Positions 1 through 7,984 of a stretch of 64,000 bases of DNA are shown here, one piece after another. Location: positions 62,001 to 126,000 of the forward strand of contig CAYMOS010000001.1 in NCBI GenBank assembly GCA_964392265.1, in the 5' to 3' direction. The notes beneath the pieces are model-generated. The model ran no database searches. It had not been told where the DNA came from and worked only from the letters and a program-made list of their open reading frames with translations. The stretch is from CALMAK01 sp964392265 (lineage in GTDB: Bacteria; Patescibacteriota; Saccharimonadia; Saccharimonadales; Saccharimonadaceae). The position numbers and the translations under genes are program-made. Position 1 is the stretch's first letter, and each line of letters begins with the position of its first letter.

Positions 1-70
1 CGGCGATACGCAGTAACCACTCAACAACAAACCAGATACCAATGAGGGTCTGCCAAATACCCCAATCCAT
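1..70 (-). CDS. N-terminus of a membrane protein, possibly cardiolipin synthase (cut by window edge)
   Basis: An ATG lies 5 bases after the aspS stop codon on the same strand, and the reading frame stays open to the window edge. The 23 visible residues begin MDWGIW and end EWLLRIA, a hydrophobic first helix. The pattern of a short helix closing with a WLLRI-type motif is common at the N-terminus of cardiolipin synthases of the phospholipase D family, but this much sequence cannot prove it. The tight spacing suggests co-transcription with aspS. Confidence 0.4.
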   Translation of the reverse strand, partial: MDWGIWQTLIGIWFVVEWLLRIA

Positions 71-75
71 AAAAT

Positions 76-1848
76 TTACTCTTTCACTTCTAGCGAAAGT
101 TCAGCGATCTGGGCAGGTTCGACAACACTTGGTGAATTCATCATGACATCAACACCCGATCCGTTCTTTGGAAAGGCTACGACGTTGCGAATATTGTCTT
201 CACCTGTCAGTACCATAAAAATGCGATCGACACCAAAGGCAGCACCGGCATGTGGTGGTGCACCAAACTTGAACGCGGTTAACATGGCACCAAATTTTGC
301 CTCAACATATGCCCGGTCGTATCCGAGCAGGCCAAACACCTCGTACATTACCTCTGGGTTGTAGTTTCGTACCGCCCCGCTGGCAATCTCGTAACCATTC
401 ATCACCATGTCATATTGATCGGCAACCAAGGTAAGCTTCTTCTCATCAGTATCGGCAGCTCGTAGCGCCTCAACACCACCTTTTGGCAGACTAAAGGGGT
501 TATGCCCAAAGTCAACGCGCTTGGTTGCCTCGTCCCACTCGTAGAAAGGAAAATCGATCACCCATAACAAGGCAACTTTGTTTGGATCTTTTAGCTGAAA
601 GTGGGTGGCAAACTCACTGCGTAATTTGCCAAGAACCTTATTAACCACCATCCGTTTATCGGTACCAAAGAACACGACGTCACCGTCGGTCGCATTCATT
701 TTGTCTTTAATGGCCGCCAGCTCGTCGTCAGTCAGGAACTTGGCAATCGGTGACACTGCCTCGCCATTCTCGTATTTAATATAGGCCAGTCCGCCAGCAC
801 CTTCGTCTTTCGCGATTTCGGTGAAACCATCAATTTGCTTGCGGCTGAGCTGAGCACCGCCTTCAACGCGAATTGCCTTGACGACACCACCGCTCGCAAG
901 GGTATTTTTAAAGACACCGAATTCGGTCGTCCTAAGATCTTCAGAAAGATCAGTTAGTTCCATGTCAAAACGAAGATCAGGCTTGTCTGACCCGTAGCGG
1001 TTCATCGCATCATCATAGGTAATGCGTGGAATATCGTCAAAGACGAGCTGCTGCCCGGCAAAGTCCGTCACTAATTGTTGAAGAAGTGGCTCCATTGTTT
1101 GACGCACTACCTCGCCATCATCAACGAATGACATCTCAAGGTCGAGCTGATAAAAATCACCGTATAAGCGATCCGCCCGGGGGTCCTCATCACGGAAACA
1201 AGTCGCCAACTGGTAGTAACGTGGCACGCCGCCGACCATTAAGAGTTGCTTGAATTGTTGTGGGGCCTGCGGCAAAGCATAAAATTTTCCTGGGTGAACA
1301 CGTGAGGGCACCAGAAAGTCACGAGCACCCTCAGGGCTACTGTTGGCGAGGATTGGAGTAGTGACCTCAATAAAGTCCTGTTCTTCCATATAGGTACGCA
1401 GTACTTTGTAGTACTGGCTACGTCGTTTGAGCGTTTGCTGCATGGATGGGCGACGCAGGTCAAGATAGCGGTATTTAAGACGCAATTCTTCGTTCGATTG
1501 CTGGCCTTCATCCTTAGTGGCAACGGGTAGCGGCTCTGATTTATTGAGGAGTTCCAGATTTTCTACCACTAACTCTACCCCACCAGTAGGAATATTGGGG
1601 TTTTTCAAACCTTCTTCGCGCTCTTTCACCGTACCGGTTGCCCTGAGGACAAACTCGTCACGAACCGTCTCGGCAAGACGGAAAGCTTCGGCCTTTTCAG
1701 GGTTAATCACCAACTGCACAATACCAGTATGGTCACGAAGATCGATAAAGATCAGTCCTCCATGATCGCGCCTGGCATTCACCCACCCACCCACCGAAAT
1801 AGACTGGCCGATGTGTTGTGGGGTGTGGGTAGAATAAACTCGTGACAT
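76..1848 (-). CDS. aspS: Aspartyl-tRNA synthetase, bacterial type
   Basis: Charges tRNA-Asp (or Asp and Asn if non-discriminating) with aspartate in the cytoplasm. The 590 residues are the usual bacterial length. An N-terminal OB-fold (about 1-105, including GGWVNARRDHGGLIF) is followed by the class II core with motif 2 (FRDEDPRADR, near 215), a GAD insertion domain (about 285-415) and motif 3 (GVDRIFMVLTGEDNIRN) near the end. The start codon sits 10 bases after a TACAAT -10 box, so the mRNA leader would be only about 3-4 bases and no Shine-Dalgarno is seen. A possible cardiolipin-synthase-like gene follows after 5 bases. Whether the enzyme also charges tRNA-Asn cannot be judged by eye. Confidence 0.97.
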   Translation of the reverse strand: MSRVYSTHTPQHIGQSISVGGWVNARRDHGGLIFIDLRDHTGIVQLVINPEKAEAFRLAETVRDEFVLRATGTVKEREEGLKNPNIPTGGVELVVENLELLNKSEPLPVATKDEGQQSNEELRLKYRYLDLRRPSMQQTLKRRSQYYKVLRTYMEEQDFIEVTTPILANSSPEGARDFLVPSRVHPGKFYALPQAPQQFKQLLMVGGVPRYYQLATCFRDEDPRADRLYGDFYQLDLEMSFVDDGEVVRQTMEPLLQQLVTDFAGQQLVFDDIPRITYDDAMNRYGSDKPDLRFDMELTDLSEDLRTTEFGVFKNTLASGGVVKAIRVEGGAQLSRKQIDGFTEIAKDEGAGGLAYIKYENGEAVSPIAKFLTDDELAAIKDKMNATDGDVVFFGTDKRMVVNKVLGKLRSEFATHFQLKDPNKVALLWVIDFPFYEWDEATKRVDFGHNPFSLPKGGVEALRAADTDEKKLTLVADQYDMVMNGYEIASGAVRNYNPEVMYEVFGLLGYDRAYVEAKFGAMLTAFKFGAPPHAGAAFGVDRIFMVLTGEDNIRNVVAFPKNGSGVDVMMNSPSVVEPAQIAELSLEVKE

Positions 1849-1858
1849 ATCAGGTGTT

Positions 1859-1864
1859 ATTGTA
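1859..1864 (-). promoter_or_regulatory. -10 box of aspS
   Basis: TACAAT on the minus strand, 10 bases upstream of the aspS ATG. No good -35 box is visible at 17 bases. Initiation 6-7 bases downstream would leave almost no leader. Confidence 0.5.
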
Positions 1865-1899
1865 CCACTTTACCCCTATAAATACCAGTATTAGCAAGG

Positions 1900-2913
1900 T
1901 TAGACATCGGTGTGTGATTTTGGCACATTATTGCCACGTGGGTTACGTTCGGCAACCATGCGTAAATTGTCATGTGCATCAAATTCATCAACGATTTTGC
2001 GCCCTAGTAACGCCTCCATGACATCTTCAAGCGATACCACACCAACCGTCTCACGATATTCGTTCACAACAATAAAGAGGTGGTGGTGAGTGCGAATGAA
2101 TGCATTCAATGCGTGTTGCAATGTTTGATCCTCACGAATATAAAAGACTTTCGACACCATAGCATCACGCGCAGTTGGTGATTTTTGTTGTTTGATAGTT
2201 AGCAGGTCCTGAATATACAAAATGCCCACCACGTGATCGATATCGCCTTCAACCACCGGAAAACGGCTATGACCCGTTTTATGTAACTCGTCGAGTGCCA
2301 GCGGGCCTAATAATTCGCTGCTTTCGACCGTGTCAATCACCGATCGCGGCGTCATGACCTCGCTCACCAATCGACTGCCAAAGGTGAGGTTGTGTGTCAG
2401 TTGGTTCTTTTCTTCTTGGGTAATACCGCCCGTCATCGTCGCGATACTATTCTCTAATTCTTCGCGTGAACTAATCAGCGGAGGATCAAGTGCTTGCGGA
2501 TGCGCCTTAAAAAGCGCAAGTGGTCCTTTTAGGGTCTGAGTCACTCGTAATATACGGTCTTCAAAATGATCGTAGTACCGCTGCGCCATTCGGCTCATCA
2601 AAGGAAGTCGAGCCACCGTCGGATATTCCAGCGCGATCACTGCAGCCACGACCACCCCAATAAACCACCCTAGTAACCCAACACTCATCAAAATAACAAT
2701 AATCAAAAGGATGGTGCACACAACGCGCTGCAAGGTCAGTATGGCCTCGAATGAATCAATTCGTCGCACATCTTGTTTGGCCGTCTCATTATCAAGGCCT
2801 GCTAGACGTACTATCTCAAACCTACTCATCTGTGGCTGACGAGGACGCACACTCGCTACTGCCAATAGTAAACAGAGGGTTGTGGCAAAAACTATCCAGA
2901 GAAATATTGTCAT
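1900..2913 (-). CDS. CBS-pair membrane protein of the CNNM/CorC-related (DUF21) type
   Basis: A membrane protein with hydrophobic segments near residues 1-20 and 65-95 and a cytoplasmic pair of CBS domains (about 175-305) marked by VSEVMTPR, the HSRFPVVEGDIDHVVGI strand and GVVSLEDVMEALLG. This is the layout of CNNM/TlyC-type proteins, which are linked to Mg or other divalent cation export. The C-terminal CorC_HlyC domain usual in the family is missing: after IVDEFD only a short tail of about 25 residues remains. Two in-frame ATGs lie three codons apart. The second (position 2913) is exactly 6 bases after a TACAAT box and fits a leaderless mRNA, so it was chosen, giving 337 residues. Confidence 0.8.
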   Translation of the reverse strand: MTIFLWIVFATTLCLLLAVASVRPRQPQMSRFEIVRLAGLDNETAKQDVRRIDSFEAILTLQRVVCTILLIIVILMSVGLLGWFIGVVVAAVIALEYPTVARLPLMSRMAQRYYDHFEDRILRVTQTLKGPLALFKAHPQALDPPLISSREELENSIATMTGGITQEEKNQLTHNLTFGSRLVSEVMTPRSVIDTVESSELLGPLALDELHKTGHSRFPVVEGDIDHVVGILYIQDLLTIKQQKSPTARDAMVSKVFYIREDQTLQHALNAFIRTHHHLFIVVNEYRETVGVVSLEDVMEALLGRKIVDEFDAHDNLRMVAERNPRGNNVPKSHTDV

Positions 2914-2919
2914 AACCAT

Positions 2920-2925
2920 ATTGTA
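2920..2925 (-). promoter_or_regulatory. -10 box of the CBS membrane protein gene (leaderless architecture)
   Basis: TACAAT, then 6 bases, then ATG. It lies back-to-back with the dsbA promoter, whose -35 box starts 6 bases beyond. Confidence 0.6.
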
Positions 2926-2930
2926 CTACG

Positions 2931-2959
2931 TTACACCAACCGATACGGCATGCTATACT
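2931..2959 (+). promoter_or_regulatory. Promoter of the dsbA-like gene
   Basis: TTACAC at 2931-2936, a 17-base spacer and TATACT at 2954-2959, preceded by TGC (extended -10). This is one of the best sigma-70-type promoters in the window. Confidence 0.8.
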
Positions 2960-2992
2960 GGAAAGAGTTATTAAAGAGAGGTGAAACACACT

Positions 2993-3703
2993 ATGGGAAC
3001 AAAAGGTTGGATTATTTTTGCCGGCATCGCTGTCGCTGTCCTCGGAAGCCTTATTTTTCTATCAAACCAAGGAAAAATTGACGTCAGTGGATTTGATGTG
3101 AATAACGTTATTGCCGCCAATGACAAAGATGGTAATATTGGCGATCGAACTTTCGGTAAAAAAGATAGTAAAGTGGTCTTGATCGAATATGGTGATTATC
3201 AATGTCCCGGTTGTGGTAGTGCAAACCCTCGAGTAAAAGCGCTTACCAAAAAGTACGAAGATCAAATTGTCTTTATTTTTCGTAACCTTCCTCTCACCTC
3301 TATGCATCCTAATGCCCGTGTCGCGGCCGCAACGGCAGAGGCAGCTGGCCAGCAAGGTAAATACTGGGAGATGCACAATCTTTTGTATGATAGCCAAAAC
3401 GAGTGGAATACCGCTTCGACTCGCGAACGCACCGGGATCTTCCGTGGCTATGCCGAGCGACTAGGGCTCGACTTAGCAAAGTTTGACAGTGACATTACTT
3501 CACCCGCTATCAATCAAAAAATCTCATTTGATCAAGCCATCTTTAAGGCAACTGGTTACCAGCAAGCAACTCCGACCTTTGTCATCAACGGCGAGCTTAT
3601 TAGCCAAGATGTCTGGGGTGATGATACGGCCTTTGATAATCTCATTACAGACAAGTTGAAGGTGGCTGGTATTGAGCTTCCCGAAGCATCCAAAGCAGAG
3701 TAA
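2993..3703 (+). CDS. Membrane-anchored DsbA-like thiol oxidoreductase
   Basis: Thioredoxin-fold protein expected to oxidise or isomerise cysteines of exported proteins outside the membrane. After a single N-terminal anchor (residues 5-22) comes a DsbA/BdbD domain with the active site CPGC at residues 70-73 (YGDYQCPGCG), the helical insertion (ARVAAATAEAAGQQGKYWEM) and the cis-Pro loop TPTFVINGE near the end. The start is the ATG at 2993, because the AGAGAGGTG Shine-Dalgarno ends 9 bases before it. A GTG at 2981 is also in frame but overlaps the Shine-Dalgarno. It has its own promoter and a strong terminator, so it is a single-gene unit. No DsbB or VKOR partner is nearby. Confidence 0.92.
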   Translation: MGTKGWIIFAGIAVAVLGSLIFLSNQGKIDVSGFDVNNVIAANDKDGNIGDRTFGKKDSKVVLIEYGDYQCPGCGSANPRVKALTKKYEDQIVFIFRNLPLTSMHPNARVAAATAEAAGQQGKYWEMHNLLYDSQNEWNTASTRERTGIFRGYAERLGLDLAKFDSDITSPAINQKISFDQAIFKATGYQQATPTFVINGELISQDVWGDDTAFDNLITDKLKVAGIELPEASKAE

Positions 3704-3726
3704 GTCCTCTCATTGCTCACACAACA

Positions 3727-3764
3727 AATATCACCCCGGTGCCTTGGGGTGATATTATTTTTTT
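3727..3764 (+). terminator. Rho-independent terminator of the dsbA-like gene
   Basis: Perfect 11-base stem (AATATCACCCC / GGGGTGATATT) with an 8-base loop, followed by a run of T. Confidence 0.9.
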
Positions 3765-3768
3765 GGAT

Positions 3769-3789
3769 GAAATCTCGGGGAGAGATTTC
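3769..3789. repeat. Hairpin, 8-bp stem and 5-base loop
   Basis: GAAATCTC and GAGATTTC flank a 5-base loop. No T-run follows on either strand. It lies just beyond the dsbA terminator and beyond the 3' end of the small gene on the minus strand, so it may protect or end that transcript. Confidence 0.5.
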
Positions 3790-3796
3790 GGATTTT

Positions 3797-3810
3797 GGAC
3801 CAGGCGGTCC
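3797..3810 (-). repeat. Short hairpin directly after the stop codon of the 30-codon gene
   Basis: GGACC and GGTCC separated by four bases. It begins at the base after the TAA of the small gene at 3811-3903. Confidence 0.5.
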
Positions 3811-3903
3811 TTACTGTGCGATATACAGTTGCCATTCGGCAGGCACCACATCCACTGCAATCTTTTTGCGCCGTGATGGCACAAACGTGATAGCTATTGG
3901 CAT
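3811..3903 (-). CDS. Candidate 30-residue basic small protein
   Basis: A short open frame with good start signals: ATG at 3903, an AGGAG sequence 10 bases upstream, and a near-consensus promoter (TTGACG, 17 bases, TATTAT) about 105 bases further up. The product begins MPIAITFVPSRRKKIAVDVV and ends PAEWQLYIAQ. It has a basic patch (RRKK), no membrane segment and no signal peptide. A hairpin starts right after the stop. I do not recognise the family. The combination of promoter, Shine-Dalgarno and hairpin in an otherwise empty 375-base gap makes chance unlikely. Alternatively the whole transcript is a regulatory RNA and the frame is incidental. Confidence 0.55.
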   Translation of the reverse strand: MPIAITFVPSRRKKIAVDVVPAEWQLYIAQ

Positions 3904-4008
3904 GTGTTGTTAACTCCTCGCACCTCACACGGTGCTTTCCGTGACCTTTTAGCGCTCTTCGACCTATTACTTTATTCGTATTATTTTCGTGTAGAGCTGC
4001 TGGACACA
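3904..4008 (-). promoter_or_regulatory. Structured leader upstream of the 30-codon gene
   Basis: About 105 bases between the predicted transcription start and the ATG. Just before the AGGAG two stems compete for the same bases: CACGG with CCGTG, and GCACC with GGTGC. The second stem ends one base from the GAGGAG. Such alternatives are typical of leaders that control translation, but no known riboswitch class was recognised. Confidence 0.4.
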
Positions 4009-4014
4009 ACAACT

Positions 4015-4043
4015 ATAATACCAAGCCGTAATGACGACGTCAA
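4015..4043 (-). promoter_or_regulatory. Promoter of the 30-codon gene or small RNA
   Basis: TTGACG at 4043-4038, a 17-base spacer and TATTAT at 4020-4015 on the minus strand, close to consensus at both boxes. Confidence 0.75.
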
Positions 4044-4079
4044 GACATACGGAATATTTATACCGCTCTTGTTTATATA

Positions 4080-5012
4080 TTAAAATATTCGAAAACGGCG
4101 CGCAAGTAGGTACACGGCAATAATGAGTAAAAATGTAAATACTACAACAACACTATACGCCCATGGTTGATCGGCAAACGGCAACGCCACATTCATCCCA
4201 TACATACCATAAAACACATTTGGTAAGGCGATCAGTACGGTGAGTACGGTCAGTGTCTTCATGCGCTGATTAAGACTATTGTTTGCAATCGTCGTATAGG
4301 CGTTACGAATGCTCGTCACACTTTGACGCTGGCTAGCTACCGCCACCAATAGCTGCTGGATATGCAGTATGATATCGTCGATCATCTCAAGATCGGTATC
4401 AATAAACTTCTCGCGGCGATTTTCGTGCAGATGCCTTGCCAGTGCCAACATGCCGTCAAGGTTTGTACTACACTCATTCAAATTGTCTTCAATAATAGCA
4501 AAGCGAATGATATCCTTATTCGTCACCTCATGTGATCGCAGTCGATAGCCAACATCACGAACCGCCCGCGACGTTCGGTGTAGGACATCCTCATACACAC
4601 TCACCACAGCAGCAAAGGTCGCCAAGGCGAGGGCCACTGAATCCGTCGGCACATCCGCCGATCCACCCATAACAATTTCATCCGGCTGGAAACTATCGCT
4701 ATAGGCCAAGGTAAAGAACCTGTCTTCCTGCACGATAGAAAGCAGTGGACTCGTATACACCTCACCGTGTTTTGTGCGCCGCGGTGTTCTGAGGAAAATA
4801 TAGAGGGCGTCCTGGGCAAATTCCACACGTGGTAACTCACTGACGTCACGCACATCACGGATCACATTGGGCGCCAGACCATACCGAACAACCAAATCGC
4901 CCAGTTCACTTTCGGTGACAGAACTGCCGTGTACCCACACGTCATCACTATGTGGTTTGTCACTTTCCCTAATGGCCTCACCCTGAGAGCGCTTTGAATA
5001 ATAACGCAACAT
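4080..5012 (-). CDS. CorA-family divalent cation (Mg) transporter, first copy
   Basis: CorA-type channel protein of the inner membrane. The soluble N-terminal funnel (about 1-245) is followed by two C-terminal membrane helices. The selectivity signature is present as YGMYGMNVALPF between them, and the chain ends in a basic tail (LLARRFRIF). 310 residues is normal for the family. The ATG at 5012 was chosen over an in-frame TTG three codons upstream. A TATACT box lies 10 bases before it and no Shine-Dalgarno is present. A second CorA paralogue with only distant similarity lies at 7037-7951, so the two probably differ in ion preference or regulation. Confidence 0.93.
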   Translation of the reverse strand: MLRYYSKRSQGEAIRESDKPHSDDVWVHGSSVTESELGDLVVRYGLAPNVIRDVRDVSELPRVEFAQDALYIFLRTPRRTKHGEVYTSPLLSIVQEDRFFTLAYSDSFQPDEIVMGGSADVPTDSVALALATFAAVVSVYEDVLHRTSRAVRDVGYRLRSHEVTNKDIIRFAIIEDNLNECSTNLDGMLALARHLHENRREKFIDTDLEMIDDIILHIQQLLVAVASQRQSVTSIRNAYTTIANNSLNQRMKTLTVLTVLIALPNVFYGMYGMNVALPFADQPWAYSVVVVFTFLLIIAVYLLARRFRIF

Positions 5013-5022
5013 TGCTACCAAA

Positions 5023-5028
5023 AGTATA
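5023..5028 (-). promoter_or_regulatory. -10 box of the first corA-like gene
   Basis: TATACT 10 bases before the ATG at 5012. The implied leader is 3-4 bases. No convincing -35 box. Confidence 0.45.
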
Positions 5029-5055
5029 CCGCGTTTCCTCTGATGCCGCTAGTGG

Positions 5056-6744
5056 TTATTCGACGCCAGGTGTCATATCCGCCGAAGCCTTGGAGAGCTC
5101 CCGCTCGCGGATAAAGAAGACGATGATTGCTGCAGCCGCGAGGAGTGCTGTCGCCGTCAAGAATACCCGACTGAGACTATCACCAAAGGCATGAGTGATG
5201 CGATGAGAGAACTCTGTCTGATTAGCAGTAAATGATTCCTGCGCCTGTGAACGTTGTGGTTCGGGTAATTTTGCCAATTGTTCGTTCGCCGCATCACTAA
5301 TGCGTGACTTCATATCAGGCATATTCAGTGTCAGTAACGTGTTAACATCGTCGAGACTACCAATTTGAGCGGCAGCTGGTGATTGGCGTAGCTGAGCGAC
5401 ATAGGCGTCGTCCTGCATCGAGCCGAGATGACTGACGATACCAGCCGTAAGCATCGCCCCAAACACTGCTGTACCAATGGCCGAACCAAGACTACGGAAT
5501 AGCTGTGATGAGCTCGTCGCAACCCCTAATTCCTTTTGCGAGAACTCACTTTGCACCACCAGGCTAATCACTGGCATCATAACTCCCATACCAAGGCCGA
5601 GAGGAACCATCATCATTACCTCATAAAGATATGATTTCTCAGGTGTTAATGTCGACAGTGCAAACATTGCAATGGTTGCCAAGATAATACCAATTTGCAT
5701 AAATATCTTATATCGACCCGTGTGTGAAATTATCTGACCCGATCCGATACTCGCCACCATGATACCTCCTACCATTGGGAGGAGCATGAGACCAGATTCA
5801 GTTGGGGTTGCGCCGAACACTTGCTGGTTAAACTGCGTAAGGTAGAGGATTGACCCCATAAAGGCTGCGCCGAACAATAAGGCCACGATCGTCACTAAGA
5901 CAAAATTATAGTTACGGAAGAGATGGAGAGGGAGAATTGGCTCGCGTGCCTTACGCTCCACTCCGATAAACGTCAGAGTTGCTGCAACAACCACCGTCAC
6001 CATAATGGTGCGTAAGACACCCAGAGACATGCCCGTTGCGTCCAATAATCCGGCAAAGATGACCTCGGTATTGTCAACAGCCAGGATCAACATACCAAGT
6101 GCCAAGGCAAGTAAAGCAGCACCGATGTAGTCAACCGAAGGTTTTTTAGCGTGCCTCAGTGGCGGGCAATACTTCATAATAAGGGCAAATGCCGCCACGC
6201 CAACCGGAATGTTAATAAAGAAAGTCCAGCGCCAGTCGGTCGTTAACCCAAGGATAGCGTGTCCATCTGTTAAGAATCCACCCAAAAGCGGACCAATGAC
6301 CGAGCTCAGCCCGAACACCGCCCCAATCAGCCCTTGCCACTTACCACGTTCGCGTGCCGCAAAGAGGTCTCCTACAATAGTAAAGGCATTAGCGGTAATA
6401 ATACCACCGCCGATTCCCTGTACTGCTCGCCAGATAATCAGATCAAGGACCGATCCACTCAGTCCACTAAATAGTGAGGCTGCCGTAAATATACCTACCC
6501 CGACGAGTAGCATGATACGACGACCAAAAAGATCAGACAGTTTACCAGCAATTGGAACGGTGATCGTGGTCGTAATCAAATAGGCCGTCACGATCCAACC
6601 AAGCGACGAGAATGCATTAAATTCCTCGACGATTTTGCCGAGTGCGGTTGAGATAATTGTCTGGTCTAACGCCACAAGCAACATACTAGCCATGACGGAC
6701 AGCATAATAATGAGCTTGGTGCGCAAGCTAAGGTGATGATTCAT
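5056..6744 (-). CDS. MFS exporter of the DHA2 (14-helix, EmrB/QacA) family
   Basis: Proton-driven drug or metabolite exporter. The 562 residues hold 14 predicted helices. The family motif LDQTIISTALGKIVEEF lies in helix 1 and motif A (GKLSDLFGRR) in the loop between helices 2 and 3. A large hydrophilic loop (about 425-515) precedes the last helix, as is usual in DHA2 proteins. It is the second gene of a two-gene operon, 6 bases after an AbrB-type regulator, with an AAAGG Shine-Dalgarno about 10 bases upstream. The pairing suggests the regulator controls the exporter. The substrate cannot be inferred. Confidence 0.93.
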   Translation of the reverse strand: MNHHLSLRTKLIIMLSVMASMLLVALDQTIISTALGKIVEEFNAFSSLGWIVTAYLITTTITVPIAGKLSDLFGRRIMLLVGVGIFTAASLFSGLSGSVLDLIIWRAVQGIGGGIITANAFTIVGDLFAARERGKWQGLIGAVFGLSSVIGPLLGGFLTDGHAILGLTTDWRWTFFINIPVGVAAFALIMKYCPPLRHAKKPSVDYIGAALLALALGMLILAVDNTEVIFAGLLDATGMSLGVLRTIMVTVVVAATLTFIGVERKAREPILPLHLFRNYNFVLVTIVALLFGAAFMGSILYLTQFNQQVFGATPTESGLMLLPMVGGIMVASIGSGQIISHTGRYKIFMQIGIILATIAMFALSTLTPEKSYLYEVMMMVPLGLGMGVMMPVISLVVQSEFSQKELGVATSSSQLFRSLGSAIGTAVFGAMLTAGIVSHLGSMQDDAYVAQLRQSPAAAQIGSLDDVNTLLTLNMPDMKSRISDAANEQLAKLPEPQRSQAQESFTANQTEFSHRITHAFGDSLSRVFLTATALLAAAAIIVFFIRERELSKASADMTPGVE

Positions 6745-6750
6745 GAGTTT

Positions 6751-6990
6751 TTAGCCTTTCTGTTTATCCGCTAATAACGTTTTTAGCTGATCTGCATTAT
6801 CAGTAAGATGATCGATCATCTTACGAAGTTGCTCTTCTTTGATAAAGCCGACAAATTTACCCTTTTCTGACCCGACAACATACAACCGATCACCTGCCTG
6901 GATATTCAAATCCTCGCGGGCATCTGCCGGGATAACAATTTGGCCTTTTGTGCCAACCGTTGCGGTTCCATAAAGTTTTTTGTCATGCAT
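6751..6990 (-). CDS. AbrB/SpoVT/MazE-type transcription regulator
   Basis: A 79-residue protein with an N-terminal swapped-hairpin DNA-binding domain (GTATVGTKGQIVIPADAR, about residues 7-24, continuing to GDRLYVVGSEKGK) and a helical C-terminal tail probably used for dimerisation. The ATG at 6990 was chosen: an upstream in-frame extension would lie inside the promoter (TTGACA, 18 bases, TATACT), and the domain begins right after this ATG. The promoter holds three direct repeats and a palindrome, likely operators, so autoregulation is probable. It leads an operon with the DHA2 exporter. A MazE-like antitoxin role is unlikely because no toxin gene is adjacent. Confidence 0.85.
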   Translation of the reverse strand: MHDKKLYGTATVGTKGQIVIPADAREDLNIQAGDRLYVVGSEKGKFVGFIKEEQLRKMIDHLTDNADQLKTLLADKQKG

Positions 6991-6991
6991 A

Positions 6992-7006
6992 CTATACCTA
7001 GTATAG
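6992..7006. promoter_or_regulatory. Palindrome over the -10 box of the AbrB-exporter operon
   Basis: CTATAC - CTA - GTATAG, a perfect 6-bp inverted repeat with a 3-base centre. It covers the -10 box and the expected transcription start, so a bound repressor would block the promoter. Confidence 0.55.
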
Positions 7007-7029
7007 GATAAGTATGAAAAGTATGTCAA
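7000..7029 (-). promoter_or_regulatory. Promoter of the AbrB-exporter operon
   Basis: TTGACA at 7029-7024, an 18-base spacer and TATACT at 7005-7000. Transcription should start 2-4 bases before the ATG at 6990, giving a nearly leaderless mRNA. Confidence 0.8.
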
Positions 7030-7034
7030 GTATG
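7010..7034. repeat. Three direct CATACTT repeats with 9-base period
   Basis: On the minus strand CATACTT occurs three times (7034-7028, 7025-7019, 7016-7010), each start 9 bases from the next, through the -35 box and spacer of the AbrB-exporter promoter and into the last bases of the neighbouring corA gene. The regular spacing suggests a cooperative operator. Confidence 0.6.
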
Positions 7035-7036
7035 AA

Positions 7037-7951
7037 TTATCGTTTTTTGAGAAAATAGACACTCAGGGAGATCGCTGATAGTGCACTGATCCCGATCACT
7101 GCCCAAAACATATACGGCCAGCTCTCGCCTGGCAGCTCAACATTCATCCCATATAAGCCTGCAATCATTGTTGGAATCGTCAACGCCAATGTAATAACCG
7201 TCAAAATACGCACTGTTTCGTTCAACTGCGTATCAATCACCGCTCGGTATGAATCACGTACGTTGGTGATGGTTCGCAGAAGACTCTTACATCTGCTCAT
7301 TAATTGCTCGAGGTCAATCGAGAGGTCTTCGACTAGATCACCATCATCTTCATAAAGAGGCAGTAGCCGCCCGCCTAATAACTTTTCAATCGCCGTATTC
7401 GTCGGCTGCAAAGCGTCGAGATAGTCATTGAGTTTTCGCTCGTACTCCGTCAAGGTCGCGATGTCACGCGAGCGCAAATTACGCACATCGTCAGTCGCAG
7501 CACGCATTTGACGGTTAATACTGGCGACACGCGTCTGATATTGACGAATAAGTGCCTCCATCATCAACATAAAAAGTCTTGTCTTTTGTGTTGTCGGTGC
7601 GGTTGTCCTATCGATAAATGGTTGCCATAAACGACCCAAAGAGTCACGGCTAACGGTTGCTATGTATTTATCACCCATCGCAAACAGAATTGGTGTCGTA
7701 AAATCGTTAAAGTCATCATCCGTATCTGGCAAGCGGGTGATAAAATAGGTCCAGCCATCAGCCGTCTCAACACGCGGTACTTCATGAGGATCAAGCGCAT
7801 CGAGCAATACATCCTCATCGATCCCTAGCTCTACAAGCTGTTGCTTCTCGATGTCATTAGGGCGATCAGACCGAATCCATGTCCCTGCCCGTAATTCGTC
7901 TTGAGGAGTAATGGCAAGATTTTTGGTCGTTGATCGAAGATACTGTAGCAT
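7037..7951 (-). CDS. CorA-family divalent cation transporter, second copy
   Basis: 304 residues with the CorA layout: a soluble N-terminal domain, a long helix, and two C-terminal membrane helices joined by the YGMNVELPGESW loop (GMN signature). The chain ends in the basic tail KKR. The ATG at 7951 lies exactly 6 bases after a TACAAT box, so the mRNA is probably leaderless. Although a GAGAGA abuts the ATG, it is too close to act as a Shine-Dalgarno. The 3' end reaches into the operator repeats of the downstream AbrB-exporter operon. Confidence 0.93.
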   Translation of the reverse strand: MLQYLRSTTKNLAITPQDELRAGTWIRSDRPNDIEKQQLVELGIDEDVLLDALDPHEVPRVETADGWTYFITRLPDTDDDFNDFTTPILFAMGDKYIATVSRDSLGRLWQPFIDRTTAPTTQKTRLFMLMMEALIRQYQTRVASINRQMRAATDDVRNLRSRDIATLTEYERKLNDYLDALQPTNTAIEKLLGGRLLPLYEDDGDLVEDLSIDLEQLMSRCKSLLRTITNVRDSYRAVIDTQLNETVRILTVITLALTIPTMIAGLYGMNVELPGESWPYMFWAVIGISALSAISLSVYFLKKR

Positions 7952-7957
7952 TCTCTC

Positions 7958-7963
7958 ATTGTA
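7958..7963 (-). promoter_or_regulatory. -10 box of the second corA-like gene (leaderless architecture)
   Basis: TACAAT, 6 bases, ATG. Confidence 0.6.
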
Positions 7964-7984
7964 CTACGAGATGCAAGAATGAGA

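Noticed and set aside
3713..3913. Plus-strand frame of 66 codons downstream of dsbA
   Set aside because: It runs through the dsbA terminator and lies opposite the better supported 30-codon gene.
4080..5021. TTG start three codons upstream for the first corA gene
   Set aside because: An ATG follows at 5012 and the TATACT box lies immediately upstream of the TTG, leaving no room for a leader.
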